From contig NZ_RYFW01000001.1 in NCBI RefSeq assembly GCF_004138335.1, positions 744,001-808,000 of the forward strand: a stretch of 64,000 bases of DNA, read 5' to 3'. The stretch's first letter is position 1, and the number at the start of each line of letters is the position of its first letter. Source of the DNA: Peristeroidobacter agariperforans (GTDB taxonomy: Bacteria; Pseudomonadota; Gammaproteobacteria; Steroidobacterales; Steroidobacteraceae). A program made the position numbers and the translations under genes. Shown in pieces: positions 8,131 through 16,625 of this stretch. The notes beneath the pieces are model-generated. The model was given only the letters and a program-made list of their open reading frames with translations, did not search any database and had not been told where the DNA came from.

Positions 8131-9051
8131 ATGAGCGCTGACAACAAATTGCCTTTGAATGCCCTGCGGGCCTTCGAGGCCGTTGCCGCCCATTTGAGCT
8201 TCACGGGCGCGGCACAGTCGCTGAACGTCACGACCGCGGCCGTCAGCTCGCACATCAAGTCCCTCGAAGAATTCCTCGAGACTCCACTGTTCGTCCGGCA
8301 CAGCCGTTCGGTGCGCCTCACGCCACAGGGTGCGCGCTTGCTGCCTGGCGTGCAACGAGGCATGGGCGAGCTGACCCGCGCCGTCGATCAATTGCGCCTC
8401 GATCGCAGCAGCGGTCTGCTGAACATCAGTCTGCTCGGCTCGTTCCTGCAGAAATGGCTGCTGCCGCGACTCGGCGATTTCTATCAGAAGCACCCCGAGG
8501 TCGACCTGCGCTTCAGCGCCAGTCGCGAGCTGGTCGACTTCATGCAGACGGACTTTCACGCGGCGGTTCGCTATGGTTCGGGCAGCTGGCCGCAACTGCA
8601 GGCGGAGAAGATGCTCGACGATTGGGTGTTCCCGGTCGCGAGCCCGGCGCTGCACGCCAAGCTCGGCCCGATTGCGACGTTGGGTGATCTGAACAAGTAC
8701 CCGCTGCTTCACAGCGCGAGCGAGCCGTGGATGGATTGGCTTCGACGCGTCGGCGGGGACACGACGCGTATCGAGCGGGGCCCGATCCTCGACGACTCCG
8801 CCTCGGTGTTAGCGGCGGCAGAACAAGGTCATGGCTTGGTGCTGGCGAGATGGTCGCTGGTCGCGGGCGATCTCGCGTCAGGTCGGTTGGTGCGCCCGTC
8901 GACGCAGAGCGTGAGGCAGCACAACTCGTATTACTTCGTCGCACCGGCGCACAACTTCGAAGTGCCGAAAGTGATTCGCTTCCGCGATTGGTTACGCGAA
9001 GTCTGCAGCGAATTTCCGCCGCCGGAAGGCGAGAGGCTGGAGCCACAGTAA
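8131..9051 (+). CDS. LysR-family regulator, GcvA-like
   Basis: DNA-binding transcription regulator of 306 residues. The N-terminal helix-turn-helix reads PLNALRAFEAVAAHLSFTGA then SLNVTTAAVSSHIKSLEEFL (about 8-50); the rest is a periplasmic-binding-like effector domain. The NALRAFEAVA...LSFTGAA start and the STL-free HSRSVRLTPQG wing are typical of the GcvA/AmpR group. Divergent from the acetyltransferase (143 bases apart), its most likely linked target; convergent with the DoxX gene. Effector not predictable. Confidence 0.9.
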   Translation: MSADNKLPLNALRAFEAVAAHLSFTGAAQSLNVTTAAVSSHIKSLEEFLETPLFVRHSRSVRLTPQGARLLPGVQRGMGELTRAVDQLRLDRSSGLLNISLLGSFLQKWLLPRLGDFYQKHPEVDLRFSASRELVDFMQTDFHAAVRYGSGSWPQLQAEKMLDDWVFPVASPALHAKLGPIATLGDLNKYPLLHSASEPWMDWLRRVGGDTTRIERGPILDDSASVLAAAEQGHGLVLARWSLVAGDLASGRLVRPSTQSVRQHNSYYFVAPAHNFEVPKVIRFRDWLREVCSEFPPPEGERLEPQ

Positions 9052-9082
9052 GAGCGGCCAACACGACCGCTCTCAGCGTGAC

Positions 9083-9105
9083 GCGCCCGCCCGAAGGCGG
9101 GGCGC
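9083..9105. terminator. GC-rich hairpin between convergent LysR and DoxX genes
   Basis: GCGCCCGCC - CGAA - GGCGGGGCGC, a nine-pair stem with one bulged G and a tetraloop, midway between the LysR stop (9051) and the DoxX stop (9122). No T-run follows on either strand, so it is at best a weak or factor-assisted bidirectional terminator. Confidence 0.4.
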
Positions 9106-9121
9106 ATATCCAAGGAATCTC

Positions 9122-9538
9122 TTACGCGAGGGTCGGCGTAGCCGAACCGAGCGTACTCTTCACGCGCGCGGGCGCAGCCTGCAGCGCTACCACCGCACTG
9201 ATCACAATCAAGAACACGGGATATTCCCAACCGCCGCCGGCATTGCTGAATACCCAGCCGTTGCCGATGTGCACCCACAGCGCGCCCAACAGCACCGGAA
9301 TCAATCCCAACGCAACCCAGCGCGTGCGGTAATTGATCACCAACAACACGCCGCCGACTGTTTCCAACGCGAACACCACATACGCGAGCGCCCCCGGCAA
9401 ACCGATAGACGCGAAGTACTGCGCTGTGCCGGCGAGCGTGAACGTGAAGAACTTCAGGATCAGACCGTGAGCGATGAACATGAGGCCCAGCGAGATACGT
9501 AACAACGCATTGCCGGCCTGTTGCGGACCAGTGAACAT
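9122..9538 (-). CDS. DoxX-family inner-membrane protein
   Basis: Four-helix membrane protein of 138 residues. Seen: NALLRISLGLMFIAHGLILK, with the family's R(I/L)xLGxxFxxHG pattern, then three more hydrophobic segments around 45-65, 70-88 and 100-120, and FALETVGGVLLVI typical of DoxX. AGGTG precedes the ATG with good spacing. DoxX proteins are often tied to thiol or quinone redox stress, and the upstream codirectional neighbour here is a rhodanese (58-base gap), so the pair probably forms one transcript. Exact role unknown. Confidence 0.88.
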   Translation of the reverse strand: MFTGPQQAGNALLRISLGLMFIAHGLILKFFTFTLAGTAQYFASIGLPGALAYVVFALETVGGVLLVINYRTRWVALGLIPVLLGALWVHIGNGWVFSNAGGGWEYPVFLIVISAVVALQAAPARVKSTLGSATPTLA

Positions 9539-9596
9539 GACAACACCTCTTGAATGATGATCGATCGATGAAATCGGGATTTATCTCGAGACGCGC

Positions 9597-9959
9597 TCAG
9601 CGTTCGACGGGCAAATCGTTCTTGACCCAAGCCTCGAAGCCGCCTTCCATCTCGACGACCGGAATGCCGGCCGAAGCCAACTCGACGGCCGCGGCTGCGG
9701 CAAGCTTGCAGGTCTGGCTGTAGCAATAAAGAACAGCCGTGCGATCTTTTCGAAGGCCGGCGAGCGTGTGCCACTTGCCTTGAGGCAGGTTGATGGCGCC
9801 GGGAATGTGGCCGGCCTGATAGTCGCTGGGCAGCCGGACATCGACGATGACGATGGGCTCGTTCCGGCGCATCTGACCGCTGAGCTCGTACGGGCCGGTG
9901 AGAAAAGCCAGCTTCTGGGCGAAAAAATCCCGCGCCTGGAGGGTATCCTGAGTGGACAT
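9597..9959 (-). CDS. Cytoplasmic rhodanese-domain sulfurtransferase
   Basis: Single rhodanese domain of 120 residues without a signal peptide. Seen: VIVDVRLPSDYQAGHIPGAI and the active-site stretch LYCYSQTCKLAAAAA, where the first Cys is the expected persulfide carrier and a second Cys lies five residues on, followed by GGFEAWVKNDLP. The ATG at 9959 is chosen because upstream in-frame codons would overlap the divergent LysR gene and lack family similarity. Likely cotranscribed with DoxX and regulated by the divergent LysR gene across 118 bases containing nested dyads. Confidence 0.85.
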   Translation of the reverse strand: MSTQDTLQARDFFAQKLAFLTGPYELSGQMRRNEPIVIVDVRLPSDYQAGHIPGAINLPQGKWHTLAGLRKDRTAVLYCYSQTCKLAAAAAVELASAGIPVVEMEGGFEAWVKNDLPVER

Positions 9960-9962
9960 GAC

Positions 9963-10007
9963 AGCACCTGATTTGGTGGCCGGGCGACGCCCGACCTGAT
10001 GGGTGCT
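9963..10007. promoter_or_regulatory. Nested inverted repeats in the rhodanese/LysR divergent control region
   Basis: Inner dyad CGGGCG-A-CGCCCG (9981-9993) sits inside an outer dyad AGCACC (9963-9968) / GGTGCT (10002-10007). Position between divergent starts suits autoregulation plus control of rhodanese-DoxX by the LysR protein. Function inferred from position and symmetry only. Confidence 0.35.
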
Positions 10008-10077
10008 ACGGTAGTCCCAGCGCCGGCGCCGGATCATCGGCCCTGGCGGCATGGGATTTATTCCACGAATCGACGCA

Positions 10078-11001
10078 ATGCAAAACCTCACCGACATCGC
10101 CATCTTCGTCAAAGTAGTCGAGCTCTCCAGCTTCACGGCCGCGGCCGAGGCGCTGGAGATGTCGCAGCCCGTGGTCAGCAAGGCCGTCACCCGCCTGGAG
10201 GAGAAGCTGGGCGCGCGATTGTTGAATCGCACGACACGCCGGCTCAGCCTCACCGAAGCAGGCGCCGAGTTGTATCGGCGCAGCGGCAGCGCGCTGCGTG
10301 AGATCGAGAACGCCGAGCTCGAAGTAGCGCGCTTTCAAACCGAGCCGCGCGGCACGCTGCGCGTTTCCGCACCGATGTCTTTCAGCATCCTGCAGCTCGG
10401 CCCGGCAATACAAACATTCATGGAGCGTTATCCGGGCGTGACCGTCGAGCTGAGCCTGGACGATCGTCAAGTCGATCTGGTCGAAGAAGGTTTCGACGTC
10501 GCGATCCGCATCGGACGCTTGCGCGATTCAAACTTGATCGCGCGCAAGATCGCGCCCACGCGCCAGGTCATCTGTGCATCGCCCGCGTACCTCGCGAAGC
10601 ACGGCACACCGGAGCGGCCCGAAGACCTGCTCGAGCACAACTGCATTCTCTATACGCCGCTGAGCACGCCGCGCGAATGGCGCTTCACCGATAGCGACGG
10701 TCAGGAACACGTGGTGCCGGTAAACGGGAATCTTCATACCAACAACGGGCTCGTGAACCGTGCAGCGGCCATCGCGGGCGGCGGCATCATCCAGCTACCG
10801 ACTTTTTATTTGGGCGATCAACTGCGCTCGGGCGAGTTGAAGCCGCTGCTTTGCAAGTTCAGTCCACCGGAGATTGCCGTGCATGCGGTCTATCCGGAGC
10901 GGCGCAATCTGATGCCGAAGGTGCGCGCGTTCGTCGATTTCGTCGCGAACACCTTCGGGCCGGAGCCGCCGTGGGAGAAAGGCTGGTCGCTGGAGGACTG
11001 A
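10078..11001 (+). CDS. LysR-family regulator, CrgA/DmlR-like group
   Basis: Transcription regulator of 307 residues from the ATG at 10078; an upstream in-frame start at 10051 would add nine non-conserved residues. N-terminal DNA-binding domain: DIAIFVKVVELSSFTAAAEA, then SQPVVSKAVTRLEEKLGARL and LNRTTRRLSLTEAG, the signature of the CrgA/DmlR group. The effector domain follows (GFDVAIRIGRLRDSNLIARK at about 130-150, where this group has DVAIRIG). Divergent from the rhodanese-DoxX pair. Ends in a strong terminator. Confidence 0.9.
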   Translation: MQNLTDIAIFVKVVELSSFTAAAEALEMSQPVVSKAVTRLEEKLGARLLNRTTRRLSLTEAGAELYRRSGSALREIENAELEVARFQTEPRGTLRVSAPMSFSILQLGPAIQTFMERYPGVTVELSLDDRQVDLVEEGFDVAIRIGRLRDSNLIARKIAPTRQVICASPAYLAKHGTPERPEDLLEHNCILYTPLSTPREWRFTDSDGQEHVVPVNGNLHTNNGLVNRAAAIAGGGIIQLPTFYLGDQLRSGELKPLLCKFSPPEIAVHAVYPERRNLMPKVRAFVDFVANTFGPEPPWEKGWSLED

Positions 11002-11012
11002 CGCCAATAAAT

Positions 11013-11039
11013 ACGCCGCTCGAGATCGAGCGGCGTTTT
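11013..11039 (+). terminator. Rho-independent terminator after the LysR gene
   Basis: Ten-base stem ACGCCGCTCG / CGAGCGGCGT with AGAT loop, followed by TTTG. Lies between the LysR stop (11001) and the convergent TonB-receptor stop (11059), so it may serve both directions; the opposite strand ends in TATTTATT. Confidence 0.85.
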
Positions 11040-11058
11040 GTTTCGGTCTACCGCTGAA

Positions 11059-14016
11059 TCAGAACTGCTTAGTCGCAGCCACCTTGAAGTAGCGCCCGAG
11101 CGGATTGCCGATGAACGGGTCGTAGCTCAGATCCAGCAGCGCCAGCGGCGGATCGCGATCCGTCAGGTTGATCACGGACGCAACGAACGTGGTCTGCGCC
11201 GGCAGCTGCAGGCGATACACCAGATCGTGCGTCAGGAACGAGCCGATTTCACGCCGCCCATCCGGCACGCTCGAGCGCACATCCGTTACGCCATCGATGT
11301 AACGGGTCGTCCAACGCAAAGCGTGGTTGCCGAGACTGTAATCCAGATATGTCGAGCCGCGCAGTTTGGGCAGGGAGCCGGTGCCTGCGCCGCCACGAGT
11401 GCCAGCGTAGTCGTCCTTTTCTTGAATCAGCACACCCTCGACGAACAATGCATCTCGCTCGTACTTCAAGGTGTATGAGCCGTCCGCGCCCACGAGCAAC
11501 TCGCCGCCCGCCACGCCTTCGAACAGATAGGACAAGCTGGCGTCCAGGCCGGAGATCTTTTCTTCCGGTCCGTTGATCACATCGACGCGAGTACGAATCA
11601 GTGCGGCAGCGCTGCAAGCCGTCGGGCTCGTGAACGTGAAGCGAGTCTGCAACGCATCGTAGGCCGCGTCGTTGCAACGGTTCGGATCGCCCGGATTCAC
11701 GCCAAAGAACGTTGCGACCAGTTCGGTGCCGCCCTCGGTGCCGATCGGATTATCGAAGTTGAACCTCCAGTAATCCAGTGTGGCCTTGAAGTTGCCGGCC
11801 TGCACCAGGGTGCCGAAGTTGAACGTATCGGCCTCTTCCGGCTTCAGGTCCGGATTGCCGTAATTGTCATAGGGCTTGTAGCCCCGATTGACGCCCGTGT
11901 AGACCAGGGTGGTGCTGAAGCCGTCCAACAATTGGGTCTGCTGCGGACCGCGGAACGTGCTGCCGGCCGAGCCACGGAAGGCCAGCCAATCGAGCGCCTG
12001 CCAACGCATCGATATCTTCGGATTGGTGGTGGAGCCGACCAGGCCGCCGTAGTCCTCGTAACGCAACGCGACTTGCGCCTGCAGCGACTCGAGCAGCGGC
12101 AGATTCACTTCGCCGAACACGCCGAACACATCGCGGCTCAGGTCCTGATTGCGCTGTGGACCGAAGAACGTGAATACACCGAACTGGGTCGTGCAACCCA
12201 TGTTGCCGTTCACCGGCGTATCGACGCAGGGATTCTGGTCGATGTCGGACCAGAAATTGACGTCGCGCTCGTAACCTTCGTCACGATACTGGCCGCCGGC
12301 CGCCCAACCGATGGCGCCACCCGGCAGCGACAACGGCAACTCGCCGTTGAACACCAGATCGACTGCCAGCGTCGAGGAAGTATCCGTCGCGCCGGTGTCC
12401 TCGAACATCCAGTCGACCACCGCCGGATCGTTCGCCAGCGCCGGGTTGTAGTTGAGGTTGTTGACTGCGCCGGTCGAGGGATTGCCCGCGAACGCATTCG
12501 AGAACGGATTGAAGAACAAACATCCGCCCTGGCCCGCGACGCCGCCGGAACAGTTCGGACCGCCCAGGCCGTTCAACGCGAGTTGCAGACGGTACGCAAG
12601 GATGTCGGGCGTATTCACCTCGCGAGTGTTCTCGCTGAAGGTCACAGCCGCATCCCAGCCGATGTCGGGACCGAATTCGCCATTCAGGCCCGCCGACACG
12701 CGGAAGCCATCGAACAAACGCTCGTCTTTCTTACCCTCACCCGTGAGCGGATTGCCGCCGTTGCCCAAAGGACGCCACTGCAGGCCGCTCGCGACCACGA
12801 AGCGACGCGCCAACACGTCGCCACGATCATCTGCGCCGAGGAGCGGCAGGATAGCTTGCAAGCCCGGATTGCTGAGCGGAATGATGTAATTCGGTGACAG
12901 CAGCCCGGTGGTCCGCGTCGCAGTCAGATTCGCGCCCTGCTGCGGACCGTAGGACGGCGAAGAATTTTCTTCCGGCGCATCGTGAACCGCATACAGCGCT
13001 TCCAGGTGGAACGCGGTCTTCTCGCCGATATCCATGTTGAATTCGCTGTAGAGCTGGTAGTGCTCTTCGCGCTCGGCGAGATTGTCGAAAGTGATGTACT
13101 GAAAGCGGCAGCCATCCCCAGGGAGAACTTCGAATCCGCCCAGGGCCGTACAACCTGGATCTCGGAACGACCCTGCGGCGTCTACCGTGCCGTCCGGTGC
13201 TGTGAACGCTGTGGTGTTGTACTGCCCCGGGTTGCCGAATCCGGAGTAACCACCTTGCGGGTTCACATCGTAGGAGCGCACCGCCCAGTCGCGCTCTGTG
13301 GTGTTCAACTCGGAACGATGGCGATAGCCCGCGGCGACCATGACATTCCATGTGTCGGCGCGATGGCCCCATAAGGCATTTGCATGGTAGTCGCCATCGG
13401 AGCCATCGATGTAGCTGTATGAAGCATCGAGCGACAGACCTTCGACATTGCTCTTGGTGATGAAGTTGACGACACCCGCGACCGCGTCGGAACCGTACGT
13501 CGCGGCGGCGCCGTCTTTCAGTACTTCGATGCGACCGATCGCTGCCATCGGCAACAAGTTGGTGTCGACGCCGCTGCCCGTCGGCGAGCCTGCGATACGA
13601 CGACCGTTCATCAGCACCAGCGTGCGCACCGCGCCGATACCGCGCAAATTGATGTTGCTGCTACCCGTGGATTGCGCCGAACCGAATTGATTCGACTCGC
13701 CGAGCACACCCTGCACGGCGGGAATGGACTTCACCAGGTCCACCATCGTCGGCGAGCCTTGCATCTGCAAATCGTCGGCGGTGAACACGTCGACAGGCAG
13801 CGCGGCGTCTTCGGCCGTGCCTTGAATATATGAGCCGGTCACCACGATGACTTCGAGCTCTTCGACGCCAGCCTGTTGCGCCATGACCGCGCCACTGCCG
13901 AGCAGGAGCGAGCCTGCCAGCACACCGCGCACACCATCCCGCAACTTCTGATTGATGGCGACGACGTCACGCGACGTGCGGACGCGCCGGACCCACGGGC
14001 TACGATTCGACTTCAT
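11059..14016 (-). CDS. TonB-dependent outer-membrane receptor
   Basis: Large outer-membrane active transporter, 985 residues from the ATG at 14016, which follows a GGGGG ribosome site at good distance; a GTG at 14028 is the alternative. Seen: an export signal ending near GAVMAQQ, a TonB-box-like LEVIVVTGSY, the plug domain (VDLVKSIPAV...NINLRGIGAVRTLVLMNGRR, IGRIEVLKDGAAATYGSDAV, AGVVNFITKS), then a long beta-barrel with the extended loops common in receptors for large organic ligands. The C-terminus ends ...VAATKQF with the terminal aromatic residue used for outer-membrane assembly. Ligand unknown. The two-component pair 14358-16435 is codirectional upstream and may regulate it. Confidence 0.93.
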   Translation of the reverse strand: MKSNRSPWVRRVRTSRDVVAINQKLRDGVRGVLAGSLLLGSGAVMAQQAGVEELEVIVVTGSYIQGTAEDAALPVDVFTADDLQMQGSPTMVDLVKSIPAVQGVLGESNQFGSAQSTGSSNINLRGIGAVRTLVLMNGRRIAGSPTGSGVDTNLLPMAAIGRIEVLKDGAAATYGSDAVAGVVNFITKSNVEGLSLDASYSYIDGSDGDYHANALWGHRADTWNVMVAAGYRHRSELNTTERDWAVRSYDVNPQGGYSGFGNPGQYNTTAFTAPDGTVDAAGSFRDPGCTALGGFEVLPGDGCRFQYITFDNLAEREEHYQLYSEFNMDIGEKTAFHLEALYAVHDAPEENSSPSYGPQQGANLTATRTTGLLSPNYIIPLSNPGLQAILPLLGADDRGDVLARRFVVASGLQWRPLGNGGNPLTGEGKKDERLFDGFRVSAGLNGEFGPDIGWDAAVTFSENTREVNTPDILAYRLQLALNGLGGPNCSGGVAGQGGCLFFNPFSNAFAGNPSTGAVNNLNYNPALANDPAVVDWMFEDTGATDTSSTLAVDLVFNGELPLSLPGGAIGWAAGGQYRDEGYERDVNFWSDIDQNPCVDTPVNGNMGCTTQFGVFTFFGPQRNQDLSRDVFGVFGEVNLPLLESLQAQVALRYEDYGGLVGSTTNPKISMRWQALDWLAFRGSAGSTFRGPQQTQLLDGFSTTLVYTGVNRGYKPYDNYGNPDLKPEEADTFNFGTLVQAGNFKATLDYWRFNFDNPIGTEGGTELVATFFGVNPGDPNRCNDAAYDALQTRFTFTSPTACSAAALIRTRVDVINGPEEKISGLDASLSYLFEGVAGGELLVGADGSYTLKYERDALFVEGVLIQEKDDYAGTRGGAGTGSLPKLRGSTYLDYSLGNHALRWTTRYIDGVTDVRSSVPDGRREIGSFLTHDLVYRLQLPAQTTFVASVINLTDRDPPLALLDLSYDPFIGNPLGRYFKVAATKQF

Positions 14017-14357
14017 ATTATCCCCCACTACATCCGCGGCCGTGACCCGCCGCCTGGGCGAACACTGCTGGTATGTGTTCTATCGTCAGTCGTTCGCAGC
14101 ATCCTCGCGAGGCGCACGTTGCATCGCTCGTCGTCGCCGCGAACTTTGTTTGGTGCTTGCCGTGGCGGTCATGACCGCGCTTTGTGAAGCACTCGAACTG
14201 TTGTACGTGACAGTGTCAGCGAGGGTCAACGCGCTTAATAAATCATTGCAATGGCGCGCAAGAAATTTGCGAATTCCGACGTGACAATCTGGTTGTGATT
14301 CTGTACGTCGGAATCGGCGTCAAAAATGATACAGATCGGTTTCGCTCGTCGAGGCGG
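14017..14357. other. 341-base intergenic region upstream of the TonB receptor
   Basis: Holds the receptor's promoter region and the 3' end context of the sensor kinase gene. Apart from the long inverted repeat at 14273-14314 and a short CCTCGCGAGG palindrome at 14103-14112, I see no gene, RNA or convincing promoter hexamers. No known riboswitch consensus was recognised by eye. Confidence 0.5.
14273..14314. repeat. Inverted repeat (10-base arms, 22-base spacer) upstream of the TonB receptor
   Basis: ATTCCGACGT (14273-14282) and ACGTCGGAAT (14305-14314) are exact inverted copies. There is no T-run on either side, so it is not a standard terminator for the kinase gene. Spacing of two full helical turns plus symmetry suits a regulator binding site or a 5' hairpin of the receptor mRNA. 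Confidence 0.5.
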
Positions 14358-15725
14358 TCAAGCGTGAAAGAGCGGCAGACTGACCGTGAAGCGCGCGCCA
14401 CCCGTCGGCGCGTCACCGATGTTGATTGCGCCACCGTGCGCTTCTACCAGGCTGCGCACGACGGCGAGCCCGAGCCCGGCGCCGCCGGTGCGGCGATTAC
14501 GAGATGTTTCCAAACGAACGAATGGCTCGAGCAAAGCTTCCCGCTGCTCGATGGGAATGCCGGGACCTTCGTCATCGACCGTGAGCTGCACGGATCGATC
14601 GCTTGCAGCCACGTGTACGTGCGCGGCACGCCCGTACTGCAGAGCGTTGTCGATCAGATTTGCTACGACTCGACGCAGCGCCACTCGATCGCCGAGCACG
14701 ATGGCATCTTGTTGGGCCGTCACCGACTGCAAATGGATCGGCGCTCGCTCCGCGGAACGATCGTCGACTTCGTCTCGCACAACCTGCCTGAATTCGACCA
14801 ATTCCTCGATGAGCTCGCCGGCGCCGGCTCGACTGGCGAGCAGAGCGTCATCGAGCAGACGAATCATGTCGTCGATATCGGCGACGGCGCGCTCGCGATC
14901 CGCCTTGTCGGGAATGTGATCGACACGCAGGCGCAGGCGCGTGGCAAATGTTCGTACATCGTGAGAAATGCCGCCGAGCATTGCCATTCGTGCACGCAGC
15001 AGTTGCGCCAGCCGAGCCTGCAAACGATTGAACGCAGCAATCAGCGCGCGAATCTCAGGCGCAGCCGAACGTGTTTCCGCCAGCATCGTCGGCTGACCGG
15101 AGAAGTCGAACTGATCGACCGTTGCCGCCAGCCGCGCGAGCGGCCGGGTCTGTCGATGCATGATGATCAACGCCATCAAGCCCGTGAGCGTGCCGACCAG
15201 ACCGGCAATGAACCCGATCGGCATGCCATACACGTTGGTCGTCGGCCGGTGATAGCCGCGAATCACCAATGTTTCTCCCGTCTTCAAGCGGACGCGCAGC
15301 TCCAGATCGGTCGGCGTCATGTAGGAGAACTGCGGCGGCCGCTTGTCATGGCCGGCCGCTGCGTCGAACGTGAGGCTGAACGGTCGTCCGCCAATTTCGT
15401 CGAGCGCCTTCTCGAGTAGTTGCGCGCGCAACTCGAAAGGACGGGTCTGCGGCGTTAGCAGCAGCGGTAATGCGCTCACGAGCTGCACGCTGAACTTCGG
15501 CGAGCCGACAGCGCGAATGATCAGCAAACGCTCCGTGCTGCCGCTGGCTTGCTCGAGCAGTTGAACGATTGCCGCAATCTGCCGGGGCAACGGCAGTGGC
15601 CGTGACTCTCCGTCTTCCCTGGCGGTCGCCATGTAGAAGATGGCCGTCGACGCGATCCAGCCGACGATCAGGCTCAGCACGACGATCAAGCCGAGTCGCG
15701 AGGCGAATGTGAGTCGCGTGATCAT
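14358..15725 (-). CDS. Sensor histidine kinase, EnvZ-like
   Basis: Inner-membrane sensor of 455 residues. TM1 at about 10-32, a periplasmic sensor region of about 135 residues, TM2 at about 168-188, HAMP (about 190-242), phosphoacceptor H255 in GGISHDVRTFATRLRLR, then the ATPase with N box NLIDNALQYG, G1 box DDEGPGIP and G2 box GAGLGLAVVRSLVEAHGG. The H box lacks the Pro normally seen (SHDLRTP; here DVRTF). Start chosen at 15725 because it overlaps the regulator's stop by ATGA. Partner of the OmpR-like regulator; the stimulus is unknown, and the TonB receptor downstream is a plausible target. Confidence 0.92.
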   Translation of the reverse strand: MITRLTFASRLGLIVVLSLIVGWIASTAIFYMATAREDGESRPLPLPRQIAAIVQLLEQASGSTERLLIIRAVGSPKFSVQLVSALPLLLTPQTRPFELRAQLLEKALDEIGGRPFSLTFDAAAGHDKRPPQFSYMTPTDLELRVRLKTGETLVIRGYHRPTTNVYGMPIGFIAGLVGTLTGLMALIIMHRQTRPLARLAATVDQFDFSGQPTMLAETRSAAPEIRALIAAFNRLQARLAQLLRARMAMLGGISHDVRTFATRLRLRVDHIPDKADRERAVADIDDMIRLLDDALLASRAGAGELIEELVEFRQVVRDEVDDRSAERAPIHLQSVTAQQDAIVLGDRVALRRVVANLIDNALQYGRAAHVHVAASDRSVQLTVDDEGPGIPIEQREALLEPFVRLETSRNRRTGGAGLGLAVVRSLVEAHGGAINIGDAPTGGARFTVSLPLFHA

Positions 15726-16435
15726 GCGACATTGCCGACGTGCGCAGTGAACAGGTAGCCACCGTTGCGCACGGTCGTGATCAGCTTGGCAGACGGACTG
15801 GCTGTATCGAGCTTGCGTCGCAAGCGGGAGATCTGCATGTCCACCGTCCGGTCGAACGGATCGGCCATGCGCCCGCGCGTCCAACTCAGAATCTGCTCAC
15901 GGGTCAGCACGCGTCGCGGGTGCTGAATGAAGCACGCAAGCAGATCGAATTCGGCGGCGGTCAACGCGACCGGCGTTCTGTTCTGATCGACCAGCTCGCG
16001 CGCATCGAGATCGATGACGAAGCCGCCGAACGAGAAGCGCCGCTCACGCGCGGTCGGCGGCGTCGACGCGCCTCGCCGTAGTAGCGCTCGCACTCTCGCC
16101 AACAACTCACGCGGCCCGAAGGGTTTGACGAGATAGTCGTCGGCGCCCATTTCCAGGCCGACGACGCGATCGACTTCGTCGCTCTTCGCCGTGAGCATGA
16201 GGATGGGCAAGTTGCTATGGGCCCGCAGGCGGCGACAGATGCTCAAGCCATCTTCGCCCGGCAGCATCAGGTCCAGCACGATCAGATCCGGTCGGCGGCG
16301 TGCGAGCACATCATCCATGCCCCGCGCATCCTCGGCTGCGTCGACCTCGAAGCCTTCACGGCGCATGAGATCGGCAACCATCTGCCGGATTTCGGGGTCG
16401 TCTTCGACAATGAGTAAGTTGGCGGCGGCTCGCAT
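15722..16435 (-). CDS. Response regulator, OmpR/PhoB family
   Basis: Two-domain DNA-binding regulator of 237 residues. Receiver: acidic pair E11-D12, phosphoacceptor D55 in LIVLDLMLPGEDG, T82 and K104 (DDYLVKPFG). The C-terminal winged helix includes LTAAEFDLLACFIQHPRRVL and VDMQISRLRRKLD. The ATG at 16435 starts immediately before the first receiver strand; an in-frame TTG twelve codons upstream is less likely. Its stop overlaps the kinase start by four bases, so the pair is translationally coupled, regulator first. Confidence 0.93.
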   Translation of the reverse strand: MRAAANLLIVEDDPEIRQMVADLMRREGFEVDAAEDARGMDDVLARRRPDLIVLDLMLPGEDGLSICRRLRAHSNLPILMLTAKSDEVDRVVGLEMGADDYLVKPFGPRELLARVRALLRRGASTPPTARERRFSFGGFVIDLDARELVDQNRTPVALTAAEFDLLACFIQHPRRVLTREQILSWTRGRMADPFDRTVDMQISRLRRKLDTASPSAKLITTVRNGGYLFTAHVGNVA

Positions 16436-16625
16436 CCCGCTCTTGTACGGCAGGCCCCTGGCAATTCTCAAGCACGGCGCACGCAGTTACAGACTGTTAC
16501 ACGTCATTGACCAAACGCCAAACAAACTGCAGTACGAAACAGGCACGCTTGAGCGCACTTGGTTGGCACCGGCCTGATCCCCACTTCAGGCCCGCTGCCG
16601 CCGGCGGCCAGGGACGGCCGGTCTT

